From: Deltaproteobacteria bacterium
GTDB lineage: Bacteria; Myxococcota_A; UBA796; UBA9615
Direction of reading: 5' to 3'
NCBI GenBank assembly: GCA_002724675.1
Contig: PBPL01000026.1
Coordinates: 1 to 32,773, forward strand
Length of the DNA: 32,773 nucleotides
The translations under genes and the position numbers were made by a program. Positions within the stretch are counted from its first letter, which is position 1. The number at the start of each line of letters is the position of its first letter. Positions 15,561 to 22,807 of this stretch are shown one piece after another. The notes beneath the pieces are model-generated. The model searched no databases. It saw only the letters and a list, made by a program, of their open reading frames with translations, and was not told where the DNA came from.

Positions 15561-16600
15561 CTACAGCCTTGGAATAGCTGCCCCGAGGGGCTGCTAACTG
15601 GCTCATGGCGTCTTCCCGAGGCTGCCTTGGCCTTCTCCGAATACTCAGAAACGACACACACATCTCTCGTGAACTTGCCCTCTCCCTAAAAGTTCCCATT
15701 CTCAGGGCTGCTCCCAGCTGCCGCTCGACCCGAAGGCCGCACAGTCGCTAGGGGCTCCCCTCATGAGCTTTACGGCCCCTACAGCACTCAAGTCAGGCAG
15801 GTCCACCTACACGGGTTACCACCCCGCTGCGTTCCGCCTGCGTCGTTGGTTCGACCTTGACGGTTTGCTCCCTCGCCTGACCCTGCCGGCTTGTTTCATC
15901 CGACGGCACTCTTGGGGTTCCGAGACGACCTGTGAAGAATTCAGCACCGCTTTCGCGGCGGCGAACCGTCGTCAAGTCGCCGGCTCCAGCGAAGCAACCA
16001 CTCACCAACACCCAACCGCCGAGACGAGCGGGCAATTCGTCATCGAAACAACGAAGATGGGGCCCCATTGTGTCGTTGGCTCATCCGGGTCGAACCCGAA
16101 GGCTCAACTACCGAACTGCAAACTCCACTTGAGAGCCGGGACTGTCCCCGAAAGGCCAGTCTCCGAGAGGTTCCTACACAGGAACACGATTCTGATGTGG
16201 CCACGGCCGAAGCCGGACTACATCACTCGAAAGGATTGATCAGGTTGTAAAAGAACGTCACCTTCGACAAGGAGAGTAGGAGGACTTAACCGCACTGTAA
16301 ACGGCCCAAAAGTCGGCTCTGCAGGCGGCCGACAAAACACTTTAATATCAAATACTTATTCCACTTTTTGACACCACTATAATCCGTCCGATCAAAAGTC
16401 CAATAGCTGTAACCTGCAATCGTCCGTGAAGTTTGTAGAGTTCAAGCATTGGAAATACGAACAAGAAACGATCGGTTTCTCTAGGCGATTGGCGACTGTT
16501 CCCGTCAGCTTCGCGAAACTCTTCAGGTTTTTTCGGAACTCGACCCAGGCCGCAAAACGTCCCGGCCAGAGACCGGAACGCCATGGCCAAACCCACAGGG
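15561..16600. other. Gene-poor 1-kb stretch with several small hairpins
   Basis: No convincing gene is seen. GC falls clearly between about 16230 and 16560 compared with the flanks. Short hairpins are dense: a near-perfect 20-base one at 15576-15595 (GCCCC/GGGGC core), a GAAA-capped hairpin inside 16133-16173, a GTTCC/GGAAC hairpin around 16170-16186, a CGGC-CGAA-GCCG hairpin closed by GATGT/ACATC around 16194-16224, CCTT-CGAC-AAGG around 16261, and GTCGGC/GCCGAC at 16312-16333. This could be a structured RNA, the relic of a mobile element, or transcript-end structures of the minus-strand operon. The plus-strand frame 15763-16239 contains an unusual peptide discussed in the findings. Confidence 0.5.
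16308..16333 (-). terminator. Candidate intrinsic terminator for the MopE-repeat operon
   Basis: On the minus strand GTCGGC (16333-16328) and GCCGAC (16317-16312) form a 6-bp stem with a 10-base loop, followed directly by TTTT (16311-16308). It lies about 270 bp beyond the last stop codon of the two minus-strand lipoprotein genes. The T-run is short, so this is a moderate call at best. Confidence 0.35.
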
Positions 16601-18550
16601 TCAGTTGCCTGTACAGGTGTAGTTGATCTGCAGGACCGAGGAGTCCGTCGCTCCATTGCAGTCGTGCACTTCGACCTCGACCTGGTAGAAGCCGGTCGAG
16701 CTATCGGGCGCGCATGCCGTCGTCATGGAGAAGTCCACAGTGGCCGTTCCATTGCCGTTATCGACTATGGATGGTGTGGTTCCGTCGCCACTCAGCTTCT
16801 CTGCGCTCCATGAGAACCAGATTGGGTCATTGTCCGCGTCCTGGCTAGCCGTTGCATCCAGGGTATAGCTGGGCTCGCAGGCATCACATCCTGCACACGC
16901 CGAGTACGAGTCGATGGTGCAGGTAGTGACCAACGAATCTGAGAAGTTGGATCCCACGAACGCAGCCACTGGTGCCGTGTTGTCCTCGCGAGCCGTGACC
17001 GTGAAGCCAACTGTAGCCGGCGCCGAAGTATAGGTCCCGTCACTCACCTGAAGGGCAATGGCCCAATAGCCGGCCGCATCGGGAACGAACGACGCTTCCA
17101 TCTCGTACCGCCCCACGAGGTCATCGTCCGACTGCTCACTGACAGGCGGCATGGTCGTAAAGAACCAGGTAAAGCTCAGAGTGTCTCCATCCGGGTCGTA
17201 TGAATTGGCCGCCGTCAGAGTGACCGTGTCGCAAGCCTGAGCGGTACCGAGCACCGAGCCAATCGCTACCGGCGGGCTGGTGTAGCCCAGACCATCGCAG
17301 TCATTGTCCTGACCATCGTCCAACTCGACAGCGCCAGGGTAGATATTGACGTCGTCGTCGTTGCAGTCACCTGGCTGAGGAGAAGCACAACCAGCTGAAC
17401 TGCTGCCCGTGCAGGCCCCTCCCTCACAGAAGCAGTCTCCATCATCGTCGTAGGAGTCCATTCCCTCGTCGATCTCCGAGTCGCAGTCGTTGTCGTGGCC
17501 GTCCGCGTACTCTTCCGCACCGGGATAGGTATAGGGGTTCGTGTCATCGCAATCCCCAGCGAGGTCCGAAAAACCATCCCCGTCGTCATCGCTAATGAAC
17601 GACCCATCATCGATCTGTCCGTTGCAGTCGTTGTCTTCACCATCGGGGAGTTCGGTGGCGCCGGGCCAGCTGTCGCTGTCCCCATCATCGCAGTCACCAT
17701 CGAGTTCCGTGTAGCCGTCCGAGTCATCGTCATACCCGACCGTGTTCTCATCCACGATGCCGTCACAGTCGTTGTCCACTGCATCGAGCAACTCGGGAGA
17801 GGCGGGATGGATGGAGGTGTTGGCATCATCACAGTCGCCCGCATCCTCGGAGAAACCATCACCATCGTCATCGTAAGCCTCGGTGCCGTCGTCCACGAGG
17901 CCATTGCAGTTCTCGTCCGCCCCGTTCACCTGCTCGTCGGCACCCGGGTACACCGTGTCATCGGAGTCGTTACAGTCGCCCTCTAGGTCGCTGTAGCCAT
18001 CTCCGTCATCGTCCACGTCTTCAGAGCCCTCATCAATCTCACCGTCGCAGTCGTTGTCGATGGAGTCGACGACCTCGGGAGCGCCGGGGTAGATGAGGTC
18101 ATTGGCGTCATCACAGTCGCCTTCGGCCACTGCAAAGCCATCTCCATCTGCGTCCACTCCCGCCCCAACCAGGACAGGGATCGACATCGTCGAGACACCA
18201 CCAGCGGCGAGCACCGAGACAGACAGCTCAACCATTCCCTCCTCGAACGGAGCCGTCCACGTCGTGGTCGCTGAGGTGGGCTCGGTGAACTCGCCAGCAT
18301 CCGAGTCACGACCATCCTCCCACACCGCGTCCCACTGGTAGCTAAGGCTCCCCGCGCCGACAGCCTCGACCTCCATGGCAATCGTCAGACCCGGTGTGAC
18401 GTTGGTGGTCTCGATATGCAGCGCTGTGACGGAAGGCGGAGCGAGGCTGACTCCCCCCGTCCCACACGATGGCGAGGCCAAGAAGAGACAGAGGGCTGCC
18501 AGGCTGAGGCCCACGAGCCCCAGACGTCGCGCGTCACCTTGGGCGATCAT
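16601..18550 (-). CDS. MopE-type DNDCDG-repeat lipoprotein with two beta-sandwich domains (downstream paralogue)
   Basis: This is a 649-residue secreted, very acidic protein. I chose ATG at 18550 because it forms TGATG with the stop of the upstream gene and has AGGGG at a suitable distance; TTG at 18559 is also possible. The signal peptide ends LASPSC (C29, an imperfect lipobox). Residues 34-131 are an Ig/PKD-like domain. Residues 133-421 hold six ~47-residue repeats (DxDGDG…GDCDD…PGA…DNDCDG), the Pfam-type putative metal-binding motif, presumably binding Ca or other divalent ions. The sixth repeat carries a Cys-rich insert (residues 373-392). Two further PKD/cadherin-like domains follow (about 425-520 and 525-649). 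It is probably on the cell surface. The function is unknown. Confidence 0.88.
   Translation of the reverse strand: MIAQGDARRLGLVGLSLAALCLFLASPSCGTGGVSLAPPSVTALHIETTNVTPGLTIAMEVEAVGAGSLSYQWDAVWEDGRDSDAGEFTEPTSATTTWTAPFEEGMVELSVSVLAAGGVSTMSIPVLVGAGVDADGDGFAVAEGDCDDANDLIYPGAPEVVDSIDNDCDGEIDEGSEDVDDDGDGYSDLEGDCNDSDDTVYPGADEQVNGADENCNGLVDDGTEAYDDDGDGFSEDAGDCDDANTSIHPASPELLDAVDNDCDGIVDENTVGYDDDSDGYTELDGDCDDGDSDSWPGATELPDGEDNDCNGQIDDGSFISDDDGDGFSDLAGDCDDTNPYTYPGAEEYADGHDNDCDSEIDEGMDSYDDDGDCFCEGGACTGSSSAGCASPQPGDCNDDDVNIYPGAVELDDGQDNDCDGLGYTSPPVAIGSVLGTAQACDTVTLTAANSYDPDGDTLSFTWFFTTMPPVSEQSDDDLVGRYEMEASFVPDAAGYWAIALQVSDGTYTSAPATVGFTVTAREDNTAPVAAFVGSNFSDSLVTTCTIDSYSACAGCDACEPSYTLDATASQDADNDPIWFSWSAEKLSGDGTTPSIVDNGNGTATVDFSMTTACAPDSSTGFYQVEVEVHDCNGATDSSVLQINYTCTGN
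17291..18154 (-). repeat. Six MopE-type repeats in the downstream paralogue
   Basis: Six tandem ~47-codon units each encode DDDGDGxS, GDCDD, YPGA and DNDCDGxxDE elements. The shared codons give repeated DNA words such as the complement of GTCGTTGTC. This is protein repeat structure rather than a DNA element. Confidence 0.9.
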
Positions 18551-20670
18551 CACGGACAAGCCCCCTGCGCAACCTGAACGAAGACAAACTCAGGCTCGCT
18601 ATTGAACCGACCATCAGAGACAAGAAGCCCCACGACCCAATAGCCGGGCACATCGGGAATGAAGGAGGCCACTGCACCGTCGCCGTCCACAATGTCATCT
18701 GTCGACAGTGTGCTGTTGATTGGTTGCTGGCTGAAGTACCAGTAGTAACTCAGGTCATCCTGGTCCGGATCCCAGGATTCTCCCCCTTGGAGCACGACCG
18801 TGGAGCAGGTGTCGGTGCCCTCGTCGCCGTCGGCCGATCCCTCGCAGCCAGCATCCTCTGCATCCACGGCGCCGTCGCCATCGTTATCCACCCCATCGTT
18901 GCAGTCGTAGGGGCCGTCTCCCAGCTCTCTGAACGGCGACACGAAGCAGTCGATATCGAGAGCGTCGACCCAGCCATCCTGATCGTTGTCGACCCCATCT
19001 TCACAATGCGGTGCAGCCGCACTGGACTCCGAGCCATCAAACCCGTTGTCACACTCCGGGTCCTCGGCGTCGACGACCTGGTCGCCATCGTTGTCCACGC
19101 CATCGTTGCACTCAACAAAGCCCGCCACGCTCTCATTGAATGGCACCGCAATGCAGTCGGGGTCGGCCGCGTCGACCCAGCCGTCTGCATCATCGTCTTG
19201 TCCGTTGAGGCAGTCATCAGCGCTACCGGAACTCTCGGAGTTGTTCAGGCCCGAAGCGCAGTTGATGTCGTCGGCATCGATAAAGGAATCAAAGTCGTTG
19301 TCCACCCCATCGTTGCAAGCCGTCAGGCCAATGCCGGACTCTGGAAAGCCCGTCACACAGTCGGGGTCCCTGTCATCGATCCAACCATCACCGTCATCAT
19401 CCACGCCGTTGGTACACCGTGAACCCGAGAGAAACGACGCGACCGCCAGCGGAGGGTTCACATAGAAGTAGCCGTCACAGTCGTTGTCCAGCTCCAGGCC
19501 AACATCCTCAACTTCATCCGCGAGAGGACTGACTGAAGCCAGGGTATCGTCACAGTCTCCATCGGCTTCGGACAGGCCATCCCCATCATCATCCGTCGTG
19601 TCCATGGAGTCATCCACCTGGCCATTGCAGTCGTTGTCCACGCCGTCGGCAAACTCAGGCGCCCCCGCATAGGTGTAGAAGTCCGTGTCATCGCAATCGC
19701 CTGCGAGAACACTCCAGCCATCACCATCCTCATCAGCGAAGAAGTCTTCGTCGACGAGTCCATCGCAGTCGTTGTCCACACCGTCGGCCTCTTCAGCGCG
19801 ACCGGGGAAGGCCGCATCGCCTCCCGCATCTGGATCGTCATTGCAGTCGCCGCTCAACTCGGAGAAGCCGTCCGCGTCATCATCAGAGGCTGCGGTCCCC
19901 TCGTCGATGATCCCGTCACAGTCGTTGTCGATTCCATCCAGGATCTCGGGAGCGACCGGGCTGACCGCCGAGGTAATGTCGTTGCAGTCCCCCTCCTGCT
20001 CGCTGTAGCCATCCTCGTCGTCGTCGTGCGCATCCGTGTTCTCGTCGACCACAGTGTCACAGTCGTCATCAACGCCGTTCACGATCTCGTCGGCCCCCGG
20101 GTAGATGCCCGGATCAGAGTCGTTGCAGTCCCCCTCGAAATCCGAGAAACCATCCGCATCGTCGTCCGCTTCAGGTGACCCCTCGTCCACCAATCCATCG
20201 CAGTCGTTGTCCAGACCGTCCTGCACATCGGGCGACCCGGGATAGATCGCCGGATTCGTGTCATCACAGTCACCAGCTCGAAGGGAAAAACCATCTCCGT
20301 CGTGATCGGTGCCCGGTCCGACCACGAGGTCCGTGGAGTAGACAGCCACCAAGTCGCTCTCGCTGGTGGCCGTGACGGAGATGGCGACCAGCTGCTCGGC
20401 CCCCGGAGCGGTCCACTGGGTCTCAGCGGAGTCCGGCGACGACAAATCGCCTGCTTCTGCTTCCCAGAGCCACGCTATGTCCTCATCGCCATCGGTCAGA
20501 GCCGACATCGTGATGGTCTCTCCAGGCAGCACAACTGTGTCCGAGAACTGCACCTGGACAATGCGCAGGTGCGATTCAACAGAGGTCTCACCACAGGCAG
20601 AGAGGCCCGCAGCAGAAGCCACGAGCACCAGCAACAGAGACGAAAATCGGTAACTCAAGTGTTGGCGCAT
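18550..20670 (-). CDS. MopE-type DNDCDG-repeat lipoprotein with inserted CNDGVDNDGDG array (upstream paralogue)
   Basis: This is a 706-residue acidic lipoprotein. ATG at 20670 opens a clear signal peptide ending GLSAC (C26); the open frame extends further upstream but without a signal. Residues 30-118 form an Ig-like domain. Residues 122-405 hold six DNDCDG repeats, which match the six of the downstream paralogue position by position (for example repeat 5, LAGDCDDTD and LAGDCDDTN). Residues 418-619 are a second repeat type, CNDGVDNDGDG…VDAxDxxC, six units. Residues 620-706 are a PKD/cadherin-like domain (SWDPDQDDLSYYWYFS, VPGYWVVGLLVSDG). It is probably surface-exposed and divalent-metal-binding. 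It is the first gene of a two-gene operon, coupled by TGATG to its paralogue. Confidence 0.9.
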   Translation of the reverse strand: MRQHLSYRFSSLLLVLVASAAGLSACGETSVESHLRIVQVQFSDTVVLPGETITMSALTDGDEDIAWLWEAEAGDLSSPDSAETQWTAPGAEQLVAISVTATSESDLVAVYSTDLVVGPGTDHDGDGFSLRAGDCDDTNPAIYPGSPDVQDGLDNDCDGLVDEGSPEADDDADGFSDFEGDCNDSDPGIYPGADEIVNGVDDDCDTVVDENTDAHDDDEDGYSEQEGDCNDITSAVSPVAPEILDGIDNDCDGIIDEGTAASDDDADGFSELSGDCNDDPDAGGDAAFPGRAEEADGVDNDCDGLVDEDFFADEDGDGWSVLAGDCDDTDFYTYAGAPEFADGVDNDCNGQVDDSMDTTDDDGDGLSEADGDCDDTLASVSPLADEVEDVGLELDNDCDGYFYVNPPLAVASFLSGSRCTNGVDDDGDGWIDDRDPDCVTGFPESGIGLTACNDGVDNDFDSFIDADDINCASGLNNSESSGSADDCLNGQDDDADGWVDAADPDCIAVPFNESVAGFVECNDGVDNDGDQVVDAEDPECDNGFDGSESSAAAPHCEDGVDNDQDGWVDALDIDCFVSPFRELGDGPYDCNDGVDNDGDGAVDAEDAGCEGSADGDEGTDTCSTVVLQGGESWDPDQDDLSYYWYFSQQPINSTLSTDDIVDGDGAVASFIPDVPGYWVVGLLVSDGRFNSEPEFVFVQVAQGACP
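18814..19419 (-). repeat. Six-unit CNDGVDNDGDG array inserted in a beta-sandwich domain
   Basis: Units begin at C419, C452, C487, C521, C556 and C590 (spacing 33-35 residues). Odd units share GWVDAxDPDC then PF-E; even units share CNDGVDND, VDAED and GxxxSES, so the true period is a pair of about 69 residues, present three times. The array interrupts the first strand region of the following domain, compared with the paralogue. Confidence 0.85.
19456..20307 (-). repeat. Six MopE-type repeats in the upstream paralogue
   Basis: Six ~47-codon units (residues 122-405), each with DxDGDG/DDDADG, GDCDD/GDCND, PGA/PGS and DNDCDG elements. The last unit is truncated after DNDCDG and runs into the next domain, exactly as in the paralogue. 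Confidence 0.9.
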
Positions 20671-20722
20671 AGGGGCCCAGGAAATGCTTCGATAGTCACG
20701 GCAGAGACCACCGGATCGGTGC

Positions 20723-20750
20723 ATTCTACTGTGAAGGTGTCCCCGTGCAA
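20723..20750 (-). promoter_or_regulatory. Candidate promoter of the MopE-repeat operon
   Basis: On the minus strand TTGCAC (20750-20745), a 16-bp spacer, then TAGAAT (20728-20723) lie 53 bp before the ATG at 20670. The -10 matches in five of six positions; the -35 is weak. Confidence 0.38.
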
Positions 20751-20778
20751 CAAGGCGGGTTCTAGCCCGTAGTCGAGG

Positions 20779-20807
20779 TTCTGCCCGCGACGGGTGGGCC
20801 CTACAAT
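20779..20807 (+). promoter_or_regulatory. Candidate promoter of the KdsB-like gene
   Basis: TACAAT (20802-20807), five of six matches to the -10 consensus, lies about 35 bp before the preferred ATG at 20843. The hexamer 17 bp upstream (TTCTGC, 20779-20784) is a poor -35. It is divergent from the MopE operon promoter. Confidence 0.32.
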
Positions 20808-20842
20808 CACAGACTGGGTTGATTCGAGGAATCACAGCACAC

Positions 20843-21646
20843 ATGCCATCCCTCTCCAGCACCATCCCGGTCTGCATCCCAGCACGCTGGGCGGCCCGAC
20901 GCTTCCCCGGCAAGTTGCTCTCGCCATGGGGCGGCAAGACGGTACTGGAAGCCGTCATCGCCACTGCGCAGGAATCGGCCATTGGTCCGGTGATCGTGCT
21001 CGCGGCGGACAACCGCATCCAAGACGCCCTCGCGAAAACGGACGTTCAGGTCGAGCGAGTGGCGGGCGACTTCCTCAATGGCAGCGAGCGTATCGCAGCC
21101 GCTCTGCGCGGCGGACAACTAGGCCGCCCAGTGCCCCAGTTGGTCGTGAACCTGCAAGGAGATGCCGTGGGAGCAACTCCAGCCCTGCTCCGGTCCACAG
21201 TAGAGACACTAAGAGCCCATCCAGCTGCAACTCTAGCGACTACCGCCACTTGGAGCGCCGAATCCAGCCCGAGCGGTCGAACGACGGTCCGGGCCTCAGG
21301 AGGTCTGGCGGTGGACTTCTCACGCCGAGCGCTAGATCCCGGCATTGCAGGTGCGGGAGACGTTCGCGAGCAAAGATGGTTACTCCACGTAGGGCTGTAC
21401 GCCTACCGCACGCAGGACCTTCTCACCCTGGCCAATCAGGCCCCAGGTGCTCGGGAGTTGGAAGAATCACTGGAGCAACTCCGGTGGATCGAAAACAACC
21501 GATCGGTGGCACTGCACATCGAAGCCGGGCCATCTTCACTGGCGCACGCGATCGACAGTCCCGAGGACCTCGGCCAAAGCCAGAGCCTTAGCGAGCCTTC
21601 GAACCCTCCAGTCCGTCGACGATCATCCGACCAATCGCGTCGATAG
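20843..21646 (+). CDS. KdsB-like 3-deoxy-manno-octulosonate (or related) cytidylyltransferase, divergent
   Basis: This is a 267-residue nucleotidyltransferase of the CMP-KDO synthetase family. The ATG at 20843 has GAGGA upstream; TTG at 20819 would add eight residues. Family landmarks are IPARWAARRFPGKLL (residues 12-26, CTP loop), GKTVLEAVI, NGSERIAAAL (normally SGTERI), VVNLQGD (D107, metal), LLHVGLYAYR, LEQLRWIEN and AIDSPEDL near the end. KdsB activates KDO with CTP for lipid A inner-core synthesis in the cytosol. The usual GDEP is GDAV here, and other active-site words are altered, so the sugar may differ. About 30 extra residues at the C-terminus overlap the convergent DUF72 gene. No other LPS genes are nearby. 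Confidence 0.82.
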   Translation: MPSLSSTIPVCIPARWAARRFPGKLLSPWGGKTVLEAVIATAQESAIGPVIVLAADNRIQDALAKTDVQVERVAGDFLNGSERIAAALRGGQLGRPVPQLVVNLQGDAVGATPALLRSTVETLRAHPAATLATTATWSAESSPSGRTTVRASGGLAVDFSRRALDPGIAGAGDVREQRWLLHVGLYAYRTQDLLTLANQAPGARELEESLEQLRWIENNRSVALHIEAGPSSLAHAIDSPEDLGQSQSLSEPSNPPVRRRSSDQSRR

Positions 21647-22607
21647 TGGTCGGTGAGTTGCCTTCGATGCGGTTGTTGACGAGAACAAAAGCGTCGGCGT
21701 CCCGCTTCAGGGCCCTCATCGCAAGCCGAACCACGTCGTCGCGCATGGACGCCTGCTCCTGAACGAGCTTGTCAAAAGGTGAGAACTGAGCCACTGCCTC
21801 CGCATACCCCATCCCTCGCGGGGTCAACAAACGGGCTACGTAGAAGTCTGCTTCCAATCCCCCAGCCTGGGCTGCGACCCGCATCTGATCGATGAGCGGC
21901 GGCATTCGGTCCCAGTGATTGAAGCAATGTGTGGCCCCCGCTTCGTTGAGTATCTCGAAGTACCGAGGCTGAATTAACTCTGGAGTCCGGACCTCTACCG
22001 CGTACCGAAAGGCTTTGGGCAAGGCCAAGAGGAATGACCGAAGACGAGTGAGGAACGATCCCAACCACTCCGCATCGGCCCGCCCGAGTGACTGGAACTG
22101 AAGGAGAAATGGGCCAGTCCTGTCACGAATGAGCGGACGATCGTAGGCGGGTAGCACAGCCTCATAGAACAACTGGGAGTCCAAGAAGTTCGGGTTGTCC
22201 TGGCCTGCCAGGGCACCGTAGCGGGGGTGGGGCCCGAATCGCGGCGTTGTTACGCGTTCCCAGACTTTCGATAGCCAGAGGAAGTCCGCGGGGAGCTGCT
22301 TCGCATATCGGTCCAACGTGCTCGCGCGCGCGGGAGAATAAAAGGTGTGATCGATGCCAATAATTCGAAACCAGGGGAACCGACCGAGTTCCTCCAGGCA
22401 CCGGCTTCGAAAATCCCGCTCACCGGTGTAGTCCCGATGATAGACGAGGCCCTTCCAGCCCGGGTAGGTCCACGAGCTCGGCCCGAACCGGAGCCGTGGA
22501 GGCAGGCGGCGCGCAACGTCCAGCGACAGGTTTGTGTTCGCTGGGGTCCGCTCAAACAGAACGCCCTGTTCTCGCACACCGTCATCTGGGACACCTTCAC
22601 CGGCCAC
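21588..22607 (-). CDS. DUF72 (YecE-like) protein
   Basis: This is a 339-residue protein of the DUF72 family, TIM-barrel-like proteins of unknown function. Recognisable segments are RFGPSSWTYPGWKGLVY at the start, IIGIDHTFYSPAR, LPADFLWLSKVWERVT, FLLQFQS, FRYAVEVRTPEL and ALKRDADAFVLVNNRIEGNSP at the end. It starts with GTG at 22607, with GGGGA upstream. A start closer to the domain is possible, since the first 35 residues are not conserved in character. It is convergent with the KdsB-like gene, overlapping it by 59 bp, and divergent from the aminotransferase at 22808. Confidence 0.88.
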   Translation of the reverse strand: MAGEGVPDDGVREQGVLFERTPANTNLSLDVARRLPPRLRFGPSSWTYPGWKGLVYHRDYTGERDFRSRCLEELGRFPWFRIIGIDHTFYSPARASTLDRYAKQLPADFLWLSKVWERVTTPRFGPHPRYGALAGQDNPNFLDSQLFYEAVLPAYDRPLIRDRTGPFLLQFQSLGRADAEWLGSFLTRLRSFLLALPKAFRYAVEVRTPELIQPRYFEILNEAGATHCFNHWDRMPPLIDQMRVAAQAGGLEADFYVARLLTPRGMGYAEAVAQFSPFDKLVQEQASMRDDVVRLAMRALKRDADAFVLVNNRIEGNSPTTIDAIGRMIVDGLEGSKAR

Positions 22608-22807
22608 TCATCATGTCCCCATGGGGCATGACAGCTCACACCGAGTACGGCCCCAAGCACTCGGCAGCAGGAAGAGTTCAACGCGCCGAAGAGCGCACTA
22701 CTTGTTCTGCACGTCACCCGGAATCCTTCTATCACAGGGATCGGGTTGGGCCGTCGATTGTGGAGGGTGTCCGAGCAGCCTCGACCCTTCTGTGTTCTAC
22801 TCTCGCA

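Noticed and set aside
16081..16110. T-arm-like sequence GGGTCGAACCC suggesting a tRNA or tmRNA
   Set aside because: No acceptor, D or anticodon arms can be built on either strand, and loop length does not fit a T-loop.
16133..16173. Hairpin resembling group II intron domain V (GAGCC…GAAA…GGTTC)
   Set aside because: It is 41 rather than about 34 nt, the inner stem and bulge do not fit domain V, and no maturase or other intron domains are visible nearby.
15763..16239. 158-codon plus-strand open frame in the gap
   Set aside because: No ribosome site, no protein-like composition beyond one short string, and it runs through several RNA-like hairpins; kept only as a finding.
16368..16383. TTGACA and TATAAT close together
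   Set aside because: The hexamers are separated by only 4 bp, so they cannot form one sigma-70 promoter, and neither has a good partner at 16-18 bp.
16601..20670. Short repeated DNA words (such as CAGTCGTTGTC) suggesting a repeat array or CRISPR
   Set aside because: The repeats keep reading frame, have irregular spacing and encode the DNDCDG protein motif.
22496..22807. N-terminal extension of the class V aminotransferase
   Set aside because: It overlaps the divergent DUF72 gene and has no family similarity; the family N-terminus begins after 22808.
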